Below, piece after piece: positions 8,117 through 16,866 of a DNA stretch of 56,320 nt. The notes below the pieces were generated by a model. The model searched no databases and had not been told where the DNA came from. It worked only from the letters and a program-made list of their open reading frames with translations. The stretch is taken from assembly GCF_041807905.1 (NCBI RefSeq), contig NZ_JBGVSA010000025.1, positions 1 to 56,320 on the forward strand. Reading direction: 5' to 3'. The position numbers and the translations under genes are program-made. Position 1 is the stretch's first letter. Each line of letters opens with the position of its first letter. The stretch is from JBGVSA01 sp041807905. GTDB lineage: Bacteria; Pseudomonadota; Gammaproteobacteria; Burkholderiales; Rhodocyclaceae.

Positions 8117-8138
8117 TTTCGCGCTCAACTTGTTTGCG

Positions 8139-8157
8139 AATAAGAATGATTGTTATT
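8139..8157 (-). promoter_or_regulatory. Fur box upstream of bfd
   Basis: A 19-bp near-perfect palindrome centred on 8148: AATAAGAAT-G-ATTGTTATT, 8 of 9 pairs matching. It resembles the GATAATGATAATCATTATC consensus and lies where the bfd promoter must be. Repression by iron-loaded Fur is the simplest reading. Confidence 0.75.
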
Positions 8158-8233
8158 GTGATGAGCTATTGATCACATGGCAACAAGAAAATTGTGTCGA
8201 CACAGATGCCCCTATCCCTGATCACAGCAGGGT

Positions 8234-9127
8234 TTAGCCGGGGATTCGCGATTCCGCGGGCTCGACTGTTACGGCCACGTCCAGCGCGTGATTGCCGCCG
8301 CCCAGAATGACTCCCCGCAGGGGCGAGACATCCGAGAAATCGCGCCCATAACCCAGTGCAATGTGCTCATCGGTCGGCCGCACGTTGTTCGTTGGATCGA
8401 ATTCCAGCCAGCCGCAGCCCGGGACGAACACCGACACCCAGGCGTGAGAGGCATCGACACCCACGAGTCGCGCTTGCCCCGGGGGCGGCTTCGTCAATAG
8501 ATAGCCCGACACGTAGCGGGCTGGCAGGCCCATGGCGCGCACGGCGGCGATCATCAAGTGGGTGAAGTCCTGGCATACGCCGCGTCGCAGCGCGAGCACT
8601 TCGCTCAGCGATGTCTCGACCCGCGTTGCATCCGGATCGAACTCGAAGCCATCGTGAATATGCGCCATCAGCGCCATCAGCGTTTCAAGGGTCGGACGCC
8701 CTGGCTTGAAAACCGCCGCGAAGAAAGCGCGCACCACTTCATTGGTGGGCGTGTGCGGCGTCGCAAAGAGGAACTCACAGGCCGAGCGCTCATCCCGATC
8801 CGCCAATATCGGCTGCCGAAAATGTGCCGCGACATCCTCCCACGCAGACGGGATCGGCAGGCTCGACCCGCCGCGCGATACGTCCACAAGGCTGCGCGCT
8901 CGCACTTTCAGCGTCGTGTGTGGTCTGGCGATCTCGAATCGCGTCGTGGGATTGCCGAAGTAGTCTGTCGCGTCCTGGCGCAGGTCCGGGCTGGGCGCGA
9001 CATCGAGTACATGGTCGATGCAGCGCTGCCACGGCGTATCCAGCGGCCGCAGGTGCGCCACCTGATAGCTCAGGGTGACAGCCTCGTCATATCGGTATTC
9101 GGTAACGTGGTCGATGCAATAGCGCAT
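8234..9127 (-). CDS. Transglutaminase-like cysteine peptidase/amidase
   Basis: A 297-residue protein with an N-terminal bacterial transglutaminase-like beta domain (residues 1-80, starting MRYCIDHVTEYRYDEAVTLS) and a transglutaminase core. The catalytic triad is visible: Cys185 in RRGVCQDFTH, His228 in DASHAW and Asp244 in FDPTNN. It has no signal peptide, so it should be cytoplasmic. The upstream gene on the minus strand ends 8 bp before its start, so the two form one operon. Genomic work on amidoligases (Iyer, Aravind and colleagues) links this trio of transglutaminase, alpha-E and circularly permuted ATP-grasp domains and predicts synthesis and cleavage of a peptide or amide tag. The actual substrate is unknown. 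Confidence 0.88.
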   Translation of the reverse strand: MRYCIDHVTEYRYDEAVTLSYQVAHLRPLDTPWQRCIDHVLDVAPSPDLRQDATDYFGNPTTRFEIARPHTTLKVRARSLVDVSRGGSSLPIPSAWEDVAAHFRQPILADRDERSACEFLFATPHTPTNEVVRAFFAAVFKPGRPTLETLMALMAHIHDGFEFDPDATRVETSLSEVLALRRGVCQDFTHLMIAAVRAMGLPARYVSGYLLTKPPPGQARLVGVDASHAWVSVFVPGCGWLEFDPTNNVRPTDEHIALGYGRDFSDVSPLRGVILGGGNHALDVAVTVEPAESRIPG

Positions 9128-9135
9128 GAGAAAAC

Positions 9136-11592
9136 CTAGGCCAACGTGGAGCGCGTGCGGACGTGGCTGAAATACCGTCCCTGCAATCGTGTGGCAAGCG
9201 CATTACCGACCTGCCAGGCATCGGACAGCAAGCGGCGCAACTGCGCCTGACGTTCTTCGGTGGCGACCCATCCTTCCGGCGGCAGGGCGAGCAGACGGTC
9301 GATGAGCGGAAGCAGCAGCTCATCGACCGACCCCGGCGCGTTGTCCGGCAGTTCCTGGGTGTGATCGAGCAGTGACTGCAGTTGATAGATGAAGCCACGC
9401 GGATTGTCGTGATCGATCAGCAGCAGTTCCGCGACCAAGGCCTGCTCGGTGGTGCGCTGATAACGCCGGCGATAGGTCAGCACACTGTCGGAGAGGTCGA
9501 TGAGCGTTTCGAGCGCGGGAGGCTGTCCCTGCGGGACAAGCAGATGCGCCAGCCAGGTCGACAGCGATTGCATGCGCTCGATTCGTCGTCCCAGCGACTG
9601 AAAGCGCCAGCCGGCGTCGCGCGTCATGTGCTCCATGGCATAGCCCGACAGGGTGATGAGCGCCAGCAGCGATTGGTCGAGAAACTCCAGCGCGTCGGAC
9701 AACGTGTGCGGGCCGCGCCGCCATTGGCCGAGCAGTCGCTCGATCCGGTTGTAGATGCGCCAGCTATCTGGCGCCAGGCGATCGCGCAGGGTGCGTGCCA
9801 GCCGCACCACCTGCTGCAGGTTGCTGGCGGCCGAACCCGGCAGGCTCGTATCGCCGAGCGCCGCCAGCAGCGTGGCTTGCGGCGTCATGGCGGACCCGGC
9901 GGGCGGAATGACGCCCGCGGCGCGTCCCGTCTCCAGCAGTTGGGGCCATTCGGCGTCGTCCGCGGCGAGCTGCGCGCGCAGTCCTGTGCGCAGAAGGCGC
10001 AGGCCCGTATCGGCCCGCTCTATGTAGCGCCCCATCCAGAACATGTTCTCGCCGATGCGGCTGGCGAGCGCGCCGTGTTCGCGTTCGTGGGCGACCAGTC
10101 CGGGCGACAGATCGCGCGCCGTGCCCAGCGGCAGTTCCTGTTGCGCCGAGGCCGTGACCCAGGTGTCCTTACTGCCGCCGCCGCGCTGGATGGAGATCAC
10201 GCGTAAATCCTGCGGACCTGCCACGCGTGTGAGCCCGCCCGGCATGACGGTATAGCCCTGGGGGGTGGCGGCGGCATAGACGCGCAGGCCGGCGACGCGC
10301 GATTGCAGACCGCCGTGAATCACATCCCAGACGGGGGACCTCGCCAGGTGCACAGGTTCCTGCCCGATGAATTCGCGCGGTTCGCGCCGGATGCGCGCGG
10401 CCAGGACAGACCGTTCCGCTTCGTTCAGATCGGCGCCGAACATGGGTGTTACGCCGCTTTGCACGTACGCGGGCTTGATGACCAGCTCCGGCAGACGCTT
10501 GAGCACCACGTCACAGGCGGCCTCTTCGCCGCACCACCAGGTCGCGACCGACGGCATCGCCAAGGACTCGCCCAGCAAGTGCTCGGCGATGGCCGGCAGA
10601 TAGCCGAGCAGAGCCCCCGATTCGATCAGTCCGCTGCCCAGCGCGTTGGCGACCAGCACTTCGCCGCGCCGGGCGGCGTCGACCAGCCCCGGCACGCCGA
10701 GCGTGGAGTCCGCGCGCAATTCGAGCGGGTCGCACCAGGCATCGTCCTGCCGCCGCAGGATCGCGTGCACGCGTCGCAAGCCGGAGAGCGTCTTGAGGAA
10801 TACGCCGCCGTGGCGAACGGTAAGGTCTTGCCCTTCGACCAGCGGCAGGCCCATGTGGCGCGCGAGATAGGTGTGCTCGAAGTAGGTCTCGTTGAATGGG
10901 CCGGGTGTGAGCAGTACCAGCAATGGTTGTTCGTCACCGCGTGGCGCCCATTGTGCGAGGCTGTTGCGCAGTGCCTGGAAGAAGCCCATCAGCGGCTCCA
11001 CGCGCAGGCTGCGCAACAGTTCGGGAAACTGGCTGCCGATGAGGCTGCGGTTTTCCAGCGCGTAGCCCGCACCGGACGGCGCCTGCGTGCGATCGGAAAC
11101 CACCCACCATTGGCCATCGGGCGAACGCGCCAGATCGGCCGCGTACAGATGCAGGAACACGTCGCCGGGCATGTCGATGCCGCGACAGGGGCGCAGGTAG
11201 CCGGGATGTCCGTAGATGGCGGCGGCCGGCACCAGACCCTGTTCGATCAGTCGCTGCGGACCGTACAGGTCGGCGAGCACCTTGTTGAGCAGTCGCGCGC
11301 GCTGGGCAATGGCCCGTTCGATCTGCGCCCACTCTTCGGCGGGCACGATCTGGGGCAGCAGGTCGAGATCCCACGGTCGATCCACGCCACGCGGATCGGC
11401 ATAGACGTTGTAGGTGACACCGTTGGTGACGATCTGGCGTTGCAGGGCGTCGCGCGCATCGAGCATGGCGCGGGGCCCCCGGTCCTTGAGCCGCTCGATG
11501 AGTTCGCGCCAATGCTGCCGGGGCGTGCCATCGGCAGCCAGCAGCTCGTCGTAGCGGTCGGCGCTGTTTACATAGTGTTCGAACAGATTCAT
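9136..11592 (-). CDS. Circularly permuted ATP-grasp protein fused to alpha-E domain
   Basis: An 818-residue two-part protein. Residues about 60-480 form a circularly permuted ATP-grasp type 2 ligase module (DUF404/DUF407-like); NALGSGLIES and KPAYVQSGVTPMFG are the kind of nucleotide-site segments seen in that family. From about residue 508 (ASRIGENMFWMGRYIERAD) the rest is an alpha-helical alpha-E domain (DUF403). Many bacteria encode these two as separate genes, so this is the fused form. It probably joins an amino acid or peptide to an amine using ATP. It is the first gene of the operon, 8 bp before the transglutaminase gene. Confidence 0.87.
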   Translation of the reverse strand: MNLFEHYVNSADRYDELLAADGTPRQHWRELIERLKDRGPRAMLDARDALQRQIVTNGVTYNVYADPRGVDRPWDLDLLPQIVPAEEWAQIERAIAQRARLLNKVLADLYGPQRLIEQGLVPAAAIYGHPGYLRPCRGIDMPGDVFLHLYAADLARSPDGQWWVVSDRTQAPSGAGYALENRSLIGSQFPELLRSLRVEPLMGFFQALRNSLAQWAPRGDEQPLLVLLTPGPFNETYFEHTYLARHMGLPLVEGQDLTVRHGGVFLKTLSGLRRVHAILRRQDDAWCDPLELRADSTLGVPGLVDAARRGEVLVANALGSGLIESGALLGYLPAIAEHLLGESLAMPSVATWWCGEEAACDVVLKRLPELVIKPAYVQSGVTPMFGADLNEAERSVLAARIRREPREFIGQEPVHLARSPVWDVIHGGLQSRVAGLRVYAAATPQGYTVMPGGLTRVAGPQDLRVISIQRGGGSKDTWVTASAQQELPLGTARDLSPGLVAHEREHGALASRIGENMFWMGRYIERADTGLRLLRTGLRAQLAADDAEWPQLLETGRAAGVIPPAGSAMTPQATLLAALGDTSLPGSAASNLQQVVRLARTLRDRLAPDSWRIYNRIERLLGQWRRGPHTLSDALEFLDQSLLALITLSGYAMEHMTRDAGWRFQSLGRRIERMQSLSTWLAHLLVPQGQPPALETLIDLSDSVLTYRRRYQRTTEQALVAELLLIDHDNPRGFIYQLQSLLDHTQELPDNAPGSVDELLLPLIDRLLALPPEGWVATEERQAQLRRLLSDAWQVGNALATRLQGRYFSHVRTRSTLA

Positions 11593-11719
11593 GGGGCTCG
11601 CTCATGCACGAGGCATGCCAAGCCTTCCGTATAGCAGATGAGGCCGTCACCGGGGAGGTGGGTTGCAGAAATTTGCCTCATCCGCCGTCGGGATGAACGG
11701 CGGGCGCAGCCCTTCTTGC

Positions 11720-12826
11720 TTATCCGGAAAGCGTGCCCGTACGTGAGATGACGCTGGTGTCGACGTAGTGCGACGCGCGATTGCCCCGGCTGAAGTCAAG
11801 CGACCAGCCCCCCAGATCGAGCGCGCGCAGGCGGCGGGAATCGAAGCCGTTGCCAAAATCAGTGCCGCGTTGCATGGCGGCCAGCAGTGCACGCGCGGCG
11901 AGGTAGCCTTCAAAGCTGGTGGCCGAAGGCGCTTCGTCCAGCATCTTCGCCGCGGCCCGTGCGAAGTCGCGGGCGATCGGCGCGGTGGCGCGCGCGGGGT
12001 CGGGCACGACGCGCGATACGACGATGCCGACCGAGTCCTTCGGGCCGACGATTTGCTGCAAGGTCATGACGTCGACGGTCGAGATCATGCAGACGAAGAG
12101 CCCGGGGCTACGTGGAATCAATTCGCGCGCCAGCAGGCCGGCAGCAATGGTGTCGGCCAGTATGACGATTGCTTGCGGCTTCCGATTGGTGATGTCTCGT
12201 GCCAGCGCGCTGGCATTGCGGCCGTCGTCGGCCAATGTGAACAGCATCGGGTCGGGCGCCTTGCGCTCGCGCATGAGCGCGACGGCCGCGTTGCGCGCCG
12301 CTGCGCTGGCCGGGCCGCTGGTGTGTGCGATCGCGAGCGACGCCAGACCGATACGTGCAAACCGCGCGAGGACCGTGGCGACTTCTTCCGCGTAAGTCGC
12401 GCGAAGGAAGACGATGCGATCGTTGTTCGTGACGTCGACGCCGCTCATCGGCGCGAAGAGCGCGCGCCCCGACTGGCGAAATACCGGGCTGGCGGCAACC
12501 GCGCTCACGGCGGCGTCGCCGGTGTAGCCGAACAGCACATCGACACGCTCCGATGCGAGCAGCTTCTGCGTGTTGGCGATGGCACGTGCCGGATCGCCCG
12601 CGTCGTCGATTTGAATGAGCCGGATGCGCCGTCCGCCGCCGGCGGCGTTGGCCTGATCGAACGCCAGTTTGGCGCCGGTGAAGTAATCGCGGCCGAGATT
12701 CTGAAGCGGGCCGGAGAGGTCCGCCGACATCCCGACGGAAAATTCGTTACCTTGTGCCATCGCGGGCAGCGGGGCGAGCAGGGCGGGGAACAGGGCAGAG
12801 CGGCGGATAAAGTCGCGGCGGTTCAT
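11720..12826 (-). CDS. Periplasmic substrate-binding protein, Leu/Ile/Val-binding family
   Basis: A 368-residue solute-binding protein of the type I fold used by branched-chain amino acid and amide ABC transporters. The chosen start at 12826 begins MNRRDFIRRSALFPALLAP, a twin-arginine-style signal with a likely cut after AMAQG. A frame extends upstream to 12934, but the signal peptide argues for the inner ATG. The binding domain opens with FSVGMSADLSGPLQNLGRDY. No permease or ATPase gene is adjacent, so it is an orphan. It could feed a distant transporter or act as a sensor. The flanking gap to the next gene, 12827-13012, holds the divergent promoters, which I cannot place firmly. Confidence 0.82.
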   Translation of the reverse strand: MNRRDFIRRSALFPALLAPLPAMAQGNEFSVGMSADLSGPLQNLGRDYFTGAKLAFDQANAAGGGRRIRLIQIDDAGDPARAIANTQKLLASERVDVLFGYTGDAAVSAVAASPVFRQSGRALFAPMSGVDVTNNDRIVFLRATYAEEVATVLARFARIGLASLAIAHTSGPASAAARNAAVALMRERKAPDPMLFTLADDGRNASALARDITNRKPQAIVILADTIAAGLLARELIPRSPGLFVCMISTVDVMTLQQIVGPKDSVGIVVSRVVPDPARATAPIARDFARAAAKMLDEAPSATSFEGYLAARALLAAMQRGTDFGNGFDSRRLRALDLGGWSLDFSRGNRASHYVDTSVISRTGTLSG

Positions 12827-13012
12827 CGCACGAGTACGTTGTGGAAGGTAAATCTGCGCAGTCTGCCGCGCGAGTGTTGAGGTTTTCTTACGGTTTGGCG
12901 GAGCGTTCAGAGAAAATTGGTACATTTGTTGCAACTAACATGGCTGCGTAATGTCCGAAAAATCCGGGCCCCGCTGAAGGGTGATCCTGTTTCCTCTACA
13001 AATAAGAATCCA

Positions 13013-14761
13013 ATGCACGCAATCGATTTCATTCAGGATCTTGCCGTCGTCATGCTCGTCGCGGGTGTGGTGACGGTGCTGTTTCACCGCTTCCGGCAGC
13101 CGGTGGTGCTGGGCTATATCGTGGCGGGCGTCATCATCGGGCCCTATACGCCCCCGTTCCAGTTGATCAAGGACGAGCACACCATCCAGACGCTGGCCGA
13201 GCTCGGTGTCGTGTTCCTGCTGTTCTCGCTCGGGCTCGAGTTCAGCATCCGCAAGCTCTTCCGCGTCGGTGCTGCGGCGCTTGCGGGCGCCCTGGCCGAA
13301 ATCGCGCTGATGATGTGGGTCGGCTACGAGATCGGCATGTTCTTCGATTGGGGGACGATGAATTCGATCTTCCTGGGGGCCATGCTGGCGGTGTCGTCGA
13401 CCACCATCATCATCAAGGCGCTCAACGACCTGGGTTACAAGAATGAGCAGTTCGCCCAGGTTGTATTCGGCATTCTCATCGTCGAAGACATTCTTGCCAT
13501 CGCCATGATCGTGCTGCTGTCGGCCATCGCCACCACGGGCGCAGTCAGCACCGGTGCCGTGTTCGCCACGCTGGGCAAGCTGTCTCTGTTCATGGTGGTG
13601 TCGCTGGTGCTGGGCATTCTGATCGTGCCGCGCCTCTTGTCGTACGTAGCGAGCTTCAACAACAACGAGATGCTCCTGGTGACCGTGCTCGGGCTGTGCT
13701 TTGCCTTCTGCCTGCTGGTCGTCAAGCTCGAATACAGCCTGGCGCTGGGGGCGTTCGTCATCGGTGCGATCATGGCCGAAGCGCGCGAGCTGCATACGGT
13801 CGAGCGCCTGATCGAGCCTGTGCGGGATATGTTCAGCGCGATTTTTTTCGTCGCCATCGGCCTGCTGCTCGACCCTCGCATCCTGGTCGAATATTGGGAG
13901 CCCGTAGCGATCATTACCGTGGCGGTGGTGATCGGCAAGGTGATCTCCTGCGGCCTGGGCGCGTTCGCCGCGGGGCAGGACGGGCGGACCTCGCTGCGTA
14001 TCGGCATGAGTCTGTCGCAGATCGGCGAGTTCTCGTTCATCATCGCCTCGCTCGGGGTGTCGCTGAAAGTCACCAGCGGTTTTCTTTACCCCGTAGCCGT
14101 GGCGGTGTCGGCCGTGACGGCGCTCCTCACGCCGTACCTGATCCGTCTTGCCGATCCTTTGTCGCTGCATCTGGCGCGCGCCATGCCGCGCAGGGTCGCC
14201 CAGTTTGCCAACGCCTACACGGAAAAACTGCGCGCGATGCGTCCGGAAGGCGAGCGAGCGATGCTCGCCCGCATCATCCAGCGAATCCTGCTTCAGATCG
14301 GCATCAATTTCTCGCTGGTGGTCGCGGTGTTCCTGGCGGCTGCGTTCCTCATTGATGGCGGGCGACGCTACGTTACGCCCTGGATTTCGGACGTGGATGT
14401 GCAGAACACCATCGTCTGGGGGCTCGCGCTGATCGCCTCGGTGCCTTTCCTGCTGGCGGGCTACGGCAAGCTCAAGGCGTTGGGAATGCTGCTGGCCGAA
14501 ATGATCATCGGTCCGCACGCCGGCCGCCTGCTGCTTTTCTTCCGTCGCCTGGTGGCCGAATCGGTGCCGATCGTCGTCTCGCTGCTGGTCTTTGTGGCCA
14601 TCGTCGCCGTGAGCGCCGACATTCAGCCGCCGATGACATGGATGGCGCTGACGCTCGGTGTCGTCGCGGTACTGACGTGGTTGCTCTACGAGCAATTCAC
14701 CAAGCTGCACTTCCGCTTCAAGATCGCGCTGATCGATACCTTCGACAACGCCCAGCACTAG
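13013..14761 (+). CDS. CPA2-family monovalent cation:proton antiporter
   Basis: An integral membrane antiporter of 582 residues (Na+/H+ exchanger domain, KefB/KefC-related). Residues 1-390 contain about a dozen membrane helices, with family motifs RQPVVLGYIVAGVIIGP, FLLFSLGLEFS and ALGAFVIGAIMAE. After a short basic cytoplasmic loop, four more helices follow instead of the TrkA-N nucleotide-binding domain of KefB/C. The ion is probably K+ or Na+. An upstream frame opens at 12917, but the ATG at 13013 starts MHAIDFIQDLAV, right before the first helix. Its last bases overlap the stop of the convergent gene by 4. Confidence 0.88.
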   Translation: MHAIDFIQDLAVVMLVAGVVTVLFHRFRQPVVLGYIVAGVIIGPYTPPFQLIKDEHTIQTLAELGVVFLLFSLGLEFSIRKLFRVGAAALAGALAEIALMMWVGYEIGMFFDWGTMNSIFLGAMLAVSSTTIIIKALNDLGYKNEQFAQVVFGILIVEDILAIAMIVLLSAIATTGAVSTGAVFATLGKLSLFMVVSLVLGILIVPRLLSYVASFNNNEMLLVTVLGLCFAFCLLVVKLEYSLALGAFVIGAIMAEARELHTVERLIEPVRDMFSAIFFVAIGLLLDPRILVEYWEPVAIITVAVVIGKVISCGLGAFAAGQDGRTSLRIGMSLSQIGEFSFIIASLGVSLKVTSGFLYPVAVAVSAVTALLTPYLIRLADPLSLHLARAMPRRVAQFANAYTEKLRAMRPEGERAMLARIIQRILLQIGINFSLVVAVFLAAAFLIDGGRRYVTPWISDVDVQNTIVWGLALIASVPFLLAGYGKLKALGMLLAEMIIGPHAGRLLLFFRRLVAESVPIVVSLLVFVAIVAVSADIQPPMTWMALTLGVVAVLTWLLYEQFTKLHFRFKIALIDTFDNAQH

Positions 14762-15657
14762 CCGTAAATCTGGCGCGCCAATATCACTGTGGCGGCATGG
14801 ATCGCCACGGTGTCGTCAATCTCGTTTGCGTAGCCGCCGGCCATCGCGATGGCGACGGGCGTGCGTCGAGACACGCATTCGCCTAGCACCATCTGGTCGC
14901 GACGCAGGAGTCCGTCCTTGCTCAGCGCCAGCCGTCCAAGACGATCGCCGACATAAGGGTCCGCGCCCGCCAGGTAGATCACCAGCTCGGGCCGACAGCG
15001 CTTGAACGCCTCATCGAGGCCGCTCCCGAGCGCGGCGAGGTAGTCCTCGTCGCCGGTTTCGTCGGGCAGTTCGATGTCCAGGTCGCTCGATGCTTTGCAG
15101 AACGGGAAATTCCGCGCGCCGTGAATGCTGAAGGTGAAAATGCTGTCGTCGCCGTTGAGGATGGTGGCCGTACCGTCGCCCTGATGGACGTCGCAATCGA
15201 TCACCAACACCTGACCGACACCCTCTTCAGCCTGCATTGCACGCGCCGCGATGGCGGCATCGTTGAATACGCAGAAGCCGCTGCCGTACGTGGCATGGGC
15301 ATGATGGGTGCCTCCGGCAAGGTTGACCGCACAGCCCGCCACCAGGCTCGCCCGGGCCGCTTCGATGGTGGCGCCGGACGATCGCCGCGAACGTTCAACC
15401 ATCTGCGGCGACCACGGGAACCCGATCTGCCGCATCTCCGCCGCGGTCAAATCGCCTCGGGTGACACGATTCAGGTAATCGTCATCGTGCGCGCGTGCGA
15501 TCTGCACATCGGTTGCGGCCGGCGGAACTTGAAAATCGTCATTATCGAAAAACCCCGAATCAATAAGGGCTTCTTTCAGCCTGGAATATTTCTCCATCGG
15601 AAAGCGATGGCCGTCCGGTAAAGGCAGAACGAATTGATTGGCGTAATAGAGTTTCAA
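14758..15657 (-). CDS. Histone deacetylase-fold (arginase-deacetylase) hydrolase
   Basis: A 299-residue zinc amidohydrolase of the bacterial class II HDAC/acetoin-utilisation family. The two active-site histidines are His118-His119 (GGTHHAHA). Zinc ligands are Asp156 and His158 (DCDVHQGDG) and Asp233 (GADPY). A GGY motif near residue 275 supplies the tyrosine. Bacterial members act on acetylated small molecules such as polyamines or on protein lysine; the sequence does not say which. It converges on the antiporter with a 4-bp overlap. Upstream, 15658-16014 separates it from the cold-shock gene. Confidence 0.9.
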   Translation of the reverse strand: MKLYYANQFVLPLPDGHRFPMEKYSRLKEALIDSGFFDNDDFQVPPAATDVQIARAHDDDYLNRVTRGDLTAAEMRQIGFPWSPQMVERSRRSSGATIEAARASLVAGCAVNLAGGTHHAHATYGSGFCVFNDAAIAARAMQAEEGVGQVLVIDCDVHQGDGTATILNGDDSIFTFSIHGARNFPFCKASSDLDIELPDETGDEDYLAALGSGLDEAFKRCRPELVIYLAGADPYVGDRLGRLALSKDGLLRRDQMVLGECVSRRTPVAIAMAGGYANEIDDTVAIHAATVILARQIYG

Positions 15658-16014
15658 TGGAATGCTTATTCATATCTGTTGAAAACAACAAAATCGACGA
15701 GCAGGGTCACTGCCTTGTAATGTCGATATGGCGCGGCTTTCCGGAAGTTCATGCACTGTTGTGGTGCTGATTTTTGCTCTTTTTAGTGCGATTTTCTGTA
15801 TTCCGTTGGGATGTTCCTTACGCGGGTTTACATCAATAAAAAAATGTCTGTAGGAAAGGGCATATCGCTTGCCTGTCAGAATTTATTCCCGTATCTTGCC
15901 AATCAGCAACGGACGGGGAAAACATGTTGTTCTCCTCCATGGTTTTCCCGATTCGTTTGCGGCAAGGCTCAACAGCCGATTCCATCGTTTATTTGCAAGT
16001 AAGGAAATCGCAGT
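15658..16014 (+). promoter_or_regulatory. AT-rich gap and presumed leader of the cold-shock gene
   Basis: These 357 bases are AT-richer than their surroundings and hold the promoters of the divergent HDAC-fold and cold-shock genes. Cold-shock genes usually have long structured leaders and that would fit here, but I cannot place a promoter with confidence. A 63-codon frame (15811-16002) has no ribosome site and no recognisable product. Confidence 0.35.
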
Positions 16015-16218
16015 ATGGCAACTGGTATCGTCAAGTGGTTCAACGACGCTAAAGGTTTCGGCTTCATCACCCCTGACCAGGGCGGAGAAGATTTGTTCGC
16101 ACACTTTTCCGAGATCGCCGGCGCGGGTTTCCGCTCGCTCAAGGAAGGCCAACGCGTCGAGTTCGAAGTCAAGCAAGGCCCCAAGGGTCGTCAGGCTTCG
16201 ACTATCAAGCCGCTCTAA
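16015..16218 (+). CDS. Cold-shock protein, CspA family
   Basis: A 67-residue single cold-shock domain that binds single-stranded RNA and DNA. RNP1 is KGFGFI and RNP2 is DLFAHF. The opening MATGIVKWFNDAKGFGF is standard for the family. AAGGA at 16001-16005 precedes the ATG. Many family members are induced by cold or stress; which one this is cannot be told from the sequence. A terminator follows 27 bases after the stop. Confidence 0.97.
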   Translation: MATGIVKWFNDAKGFGFITPDQGGEDLFAHFSEIAGAGFRSLKEGQRVEFEVKQGPKGRQASTIKPL

Positions 16219-16244
16219 ACTGAGGTAGAATTCCAAATTCGCGG

Positions 16245-16278
16245 GGCGGATGGCCATTTGGCTCGTCCGCCTCTTTTT
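16245..16278 (+). terminator. Terminator of the cold-shock gene
   Basis: GGCGGA (16245-16250) pairs with TCCGCC (16266-16271), with an inner GCCA/TGGC stem, then CTC and a TTTTT run at 16274-16278. Confidence 0.75.
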
Positions 16279-16321
16279 CGTCTCCGCCGCCTGGAGGTAA
16301 TGCTGGGTGGCGGCGGCTCGC

Positions 16322-16351
16322 TTGCGTTCGACTGAAAAAAACCTTTAGAAT
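16322..16351 (+). promoter_or_regulatory. Promoter of rpsO
   Basis: TTGCGT (16322-16327), an 18-bp spacer, then TAGAAT (16346-16351). The start site would fall about 30 bases before the rpsO ATG. Confidence 0.6.
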
Positions 16352-16386
16352 CGCAGGCTTGCCGAAAGCAATTGAGAACATTAGCC

Positions 16387-16653
16387 ATGATCGCTACTGA
16401 AGTTAAGGCGAAGATCGTCGCCGAGTACCAACAATCCCAAGGCGACACGGGTTCGCCGGAAGTGCAGGTTGCCCTGCTGACCGCACGCATCAACGGCCTG
16501 ACCGATCACTTCAAGGCCAACGTCAAGGACCACCACTCGCGCCGTGGTCTGCTCAAGATGGTGAGCCAGCGCCGCAAGCTGCTGGACTACCTGAAGGGCA
16601 AGGACTACGACCGCTATCGTTCCCTGATCGAGCGTCTGGGCCTGCGCAAGTAA
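16387..16653 (+). CDS. rpsO: 30S ribosomal protein S15
   Basis: An 88-residue primary 16S rRNA-binding protein of the small subunit platform. The conserved core GSPEVQVALLTARI, DHHSRRGLLKMVSQRRKLLDYL and the ending LIERLGLRK are all present. The start is the ATG at 16387 (MIATEVKAKIV); an in-frame codon 15 bases upstream is not supported by family length. It lies before pnp, the usual order in proteobacteria. A strong hairpin separates the two genes, so pnp may have partly independent expression. Confidence 0.97.
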   Translation: MIATEVKAKIVAEYQQSQGDTGSPEVQVALLTARINGLTDHFKANVKDHHSRRGLLKMVSQRRKLLDYLKGKDYDRYRSLIERLGLRK

Positions 16654-16743
16654 TCATCTTGTGCTCAACCGCCATGAGCGCTCGCGGTCGTGACCGTTGG
16701 CGTGCCGGGCCTCTCGGGCCGGCGCGGTTGCACTGACACGGCA

Positions 16744-16785
16744 AAAGCCGGTGTCGCCCCGTGGGCGCGCCGGCTTTGCTTTTTT
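16744..16785 (+). terminator. Terminator between rpsO and pnp
   Basis: AAAGCCGG (16744-16751) pairs with CCGGCTTT (16770-16777), with GC-rich inner pairing, and is followed by a run of six T (16780-16785). In E. coli the rpsO-pnp gap also carries a partial terminator, so read-through into pnp is plausible. Confidence 0.85.
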
Positions 16786-16866
16786 CTACCCGGTAGCAAG
16801 CCTTCAAGCCTCTGACTCGCTGCGTCATGTGACGCCACCCGAGGCTTCTTCCAAGAAAGGAATCCC

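Noticed and set aside
12935..14758. 607-codon frame antisense to the antiporter
   Set aside because: Its polar, repetitive composition mirrors membrane codons; no ribosome site or homology that I recognise.
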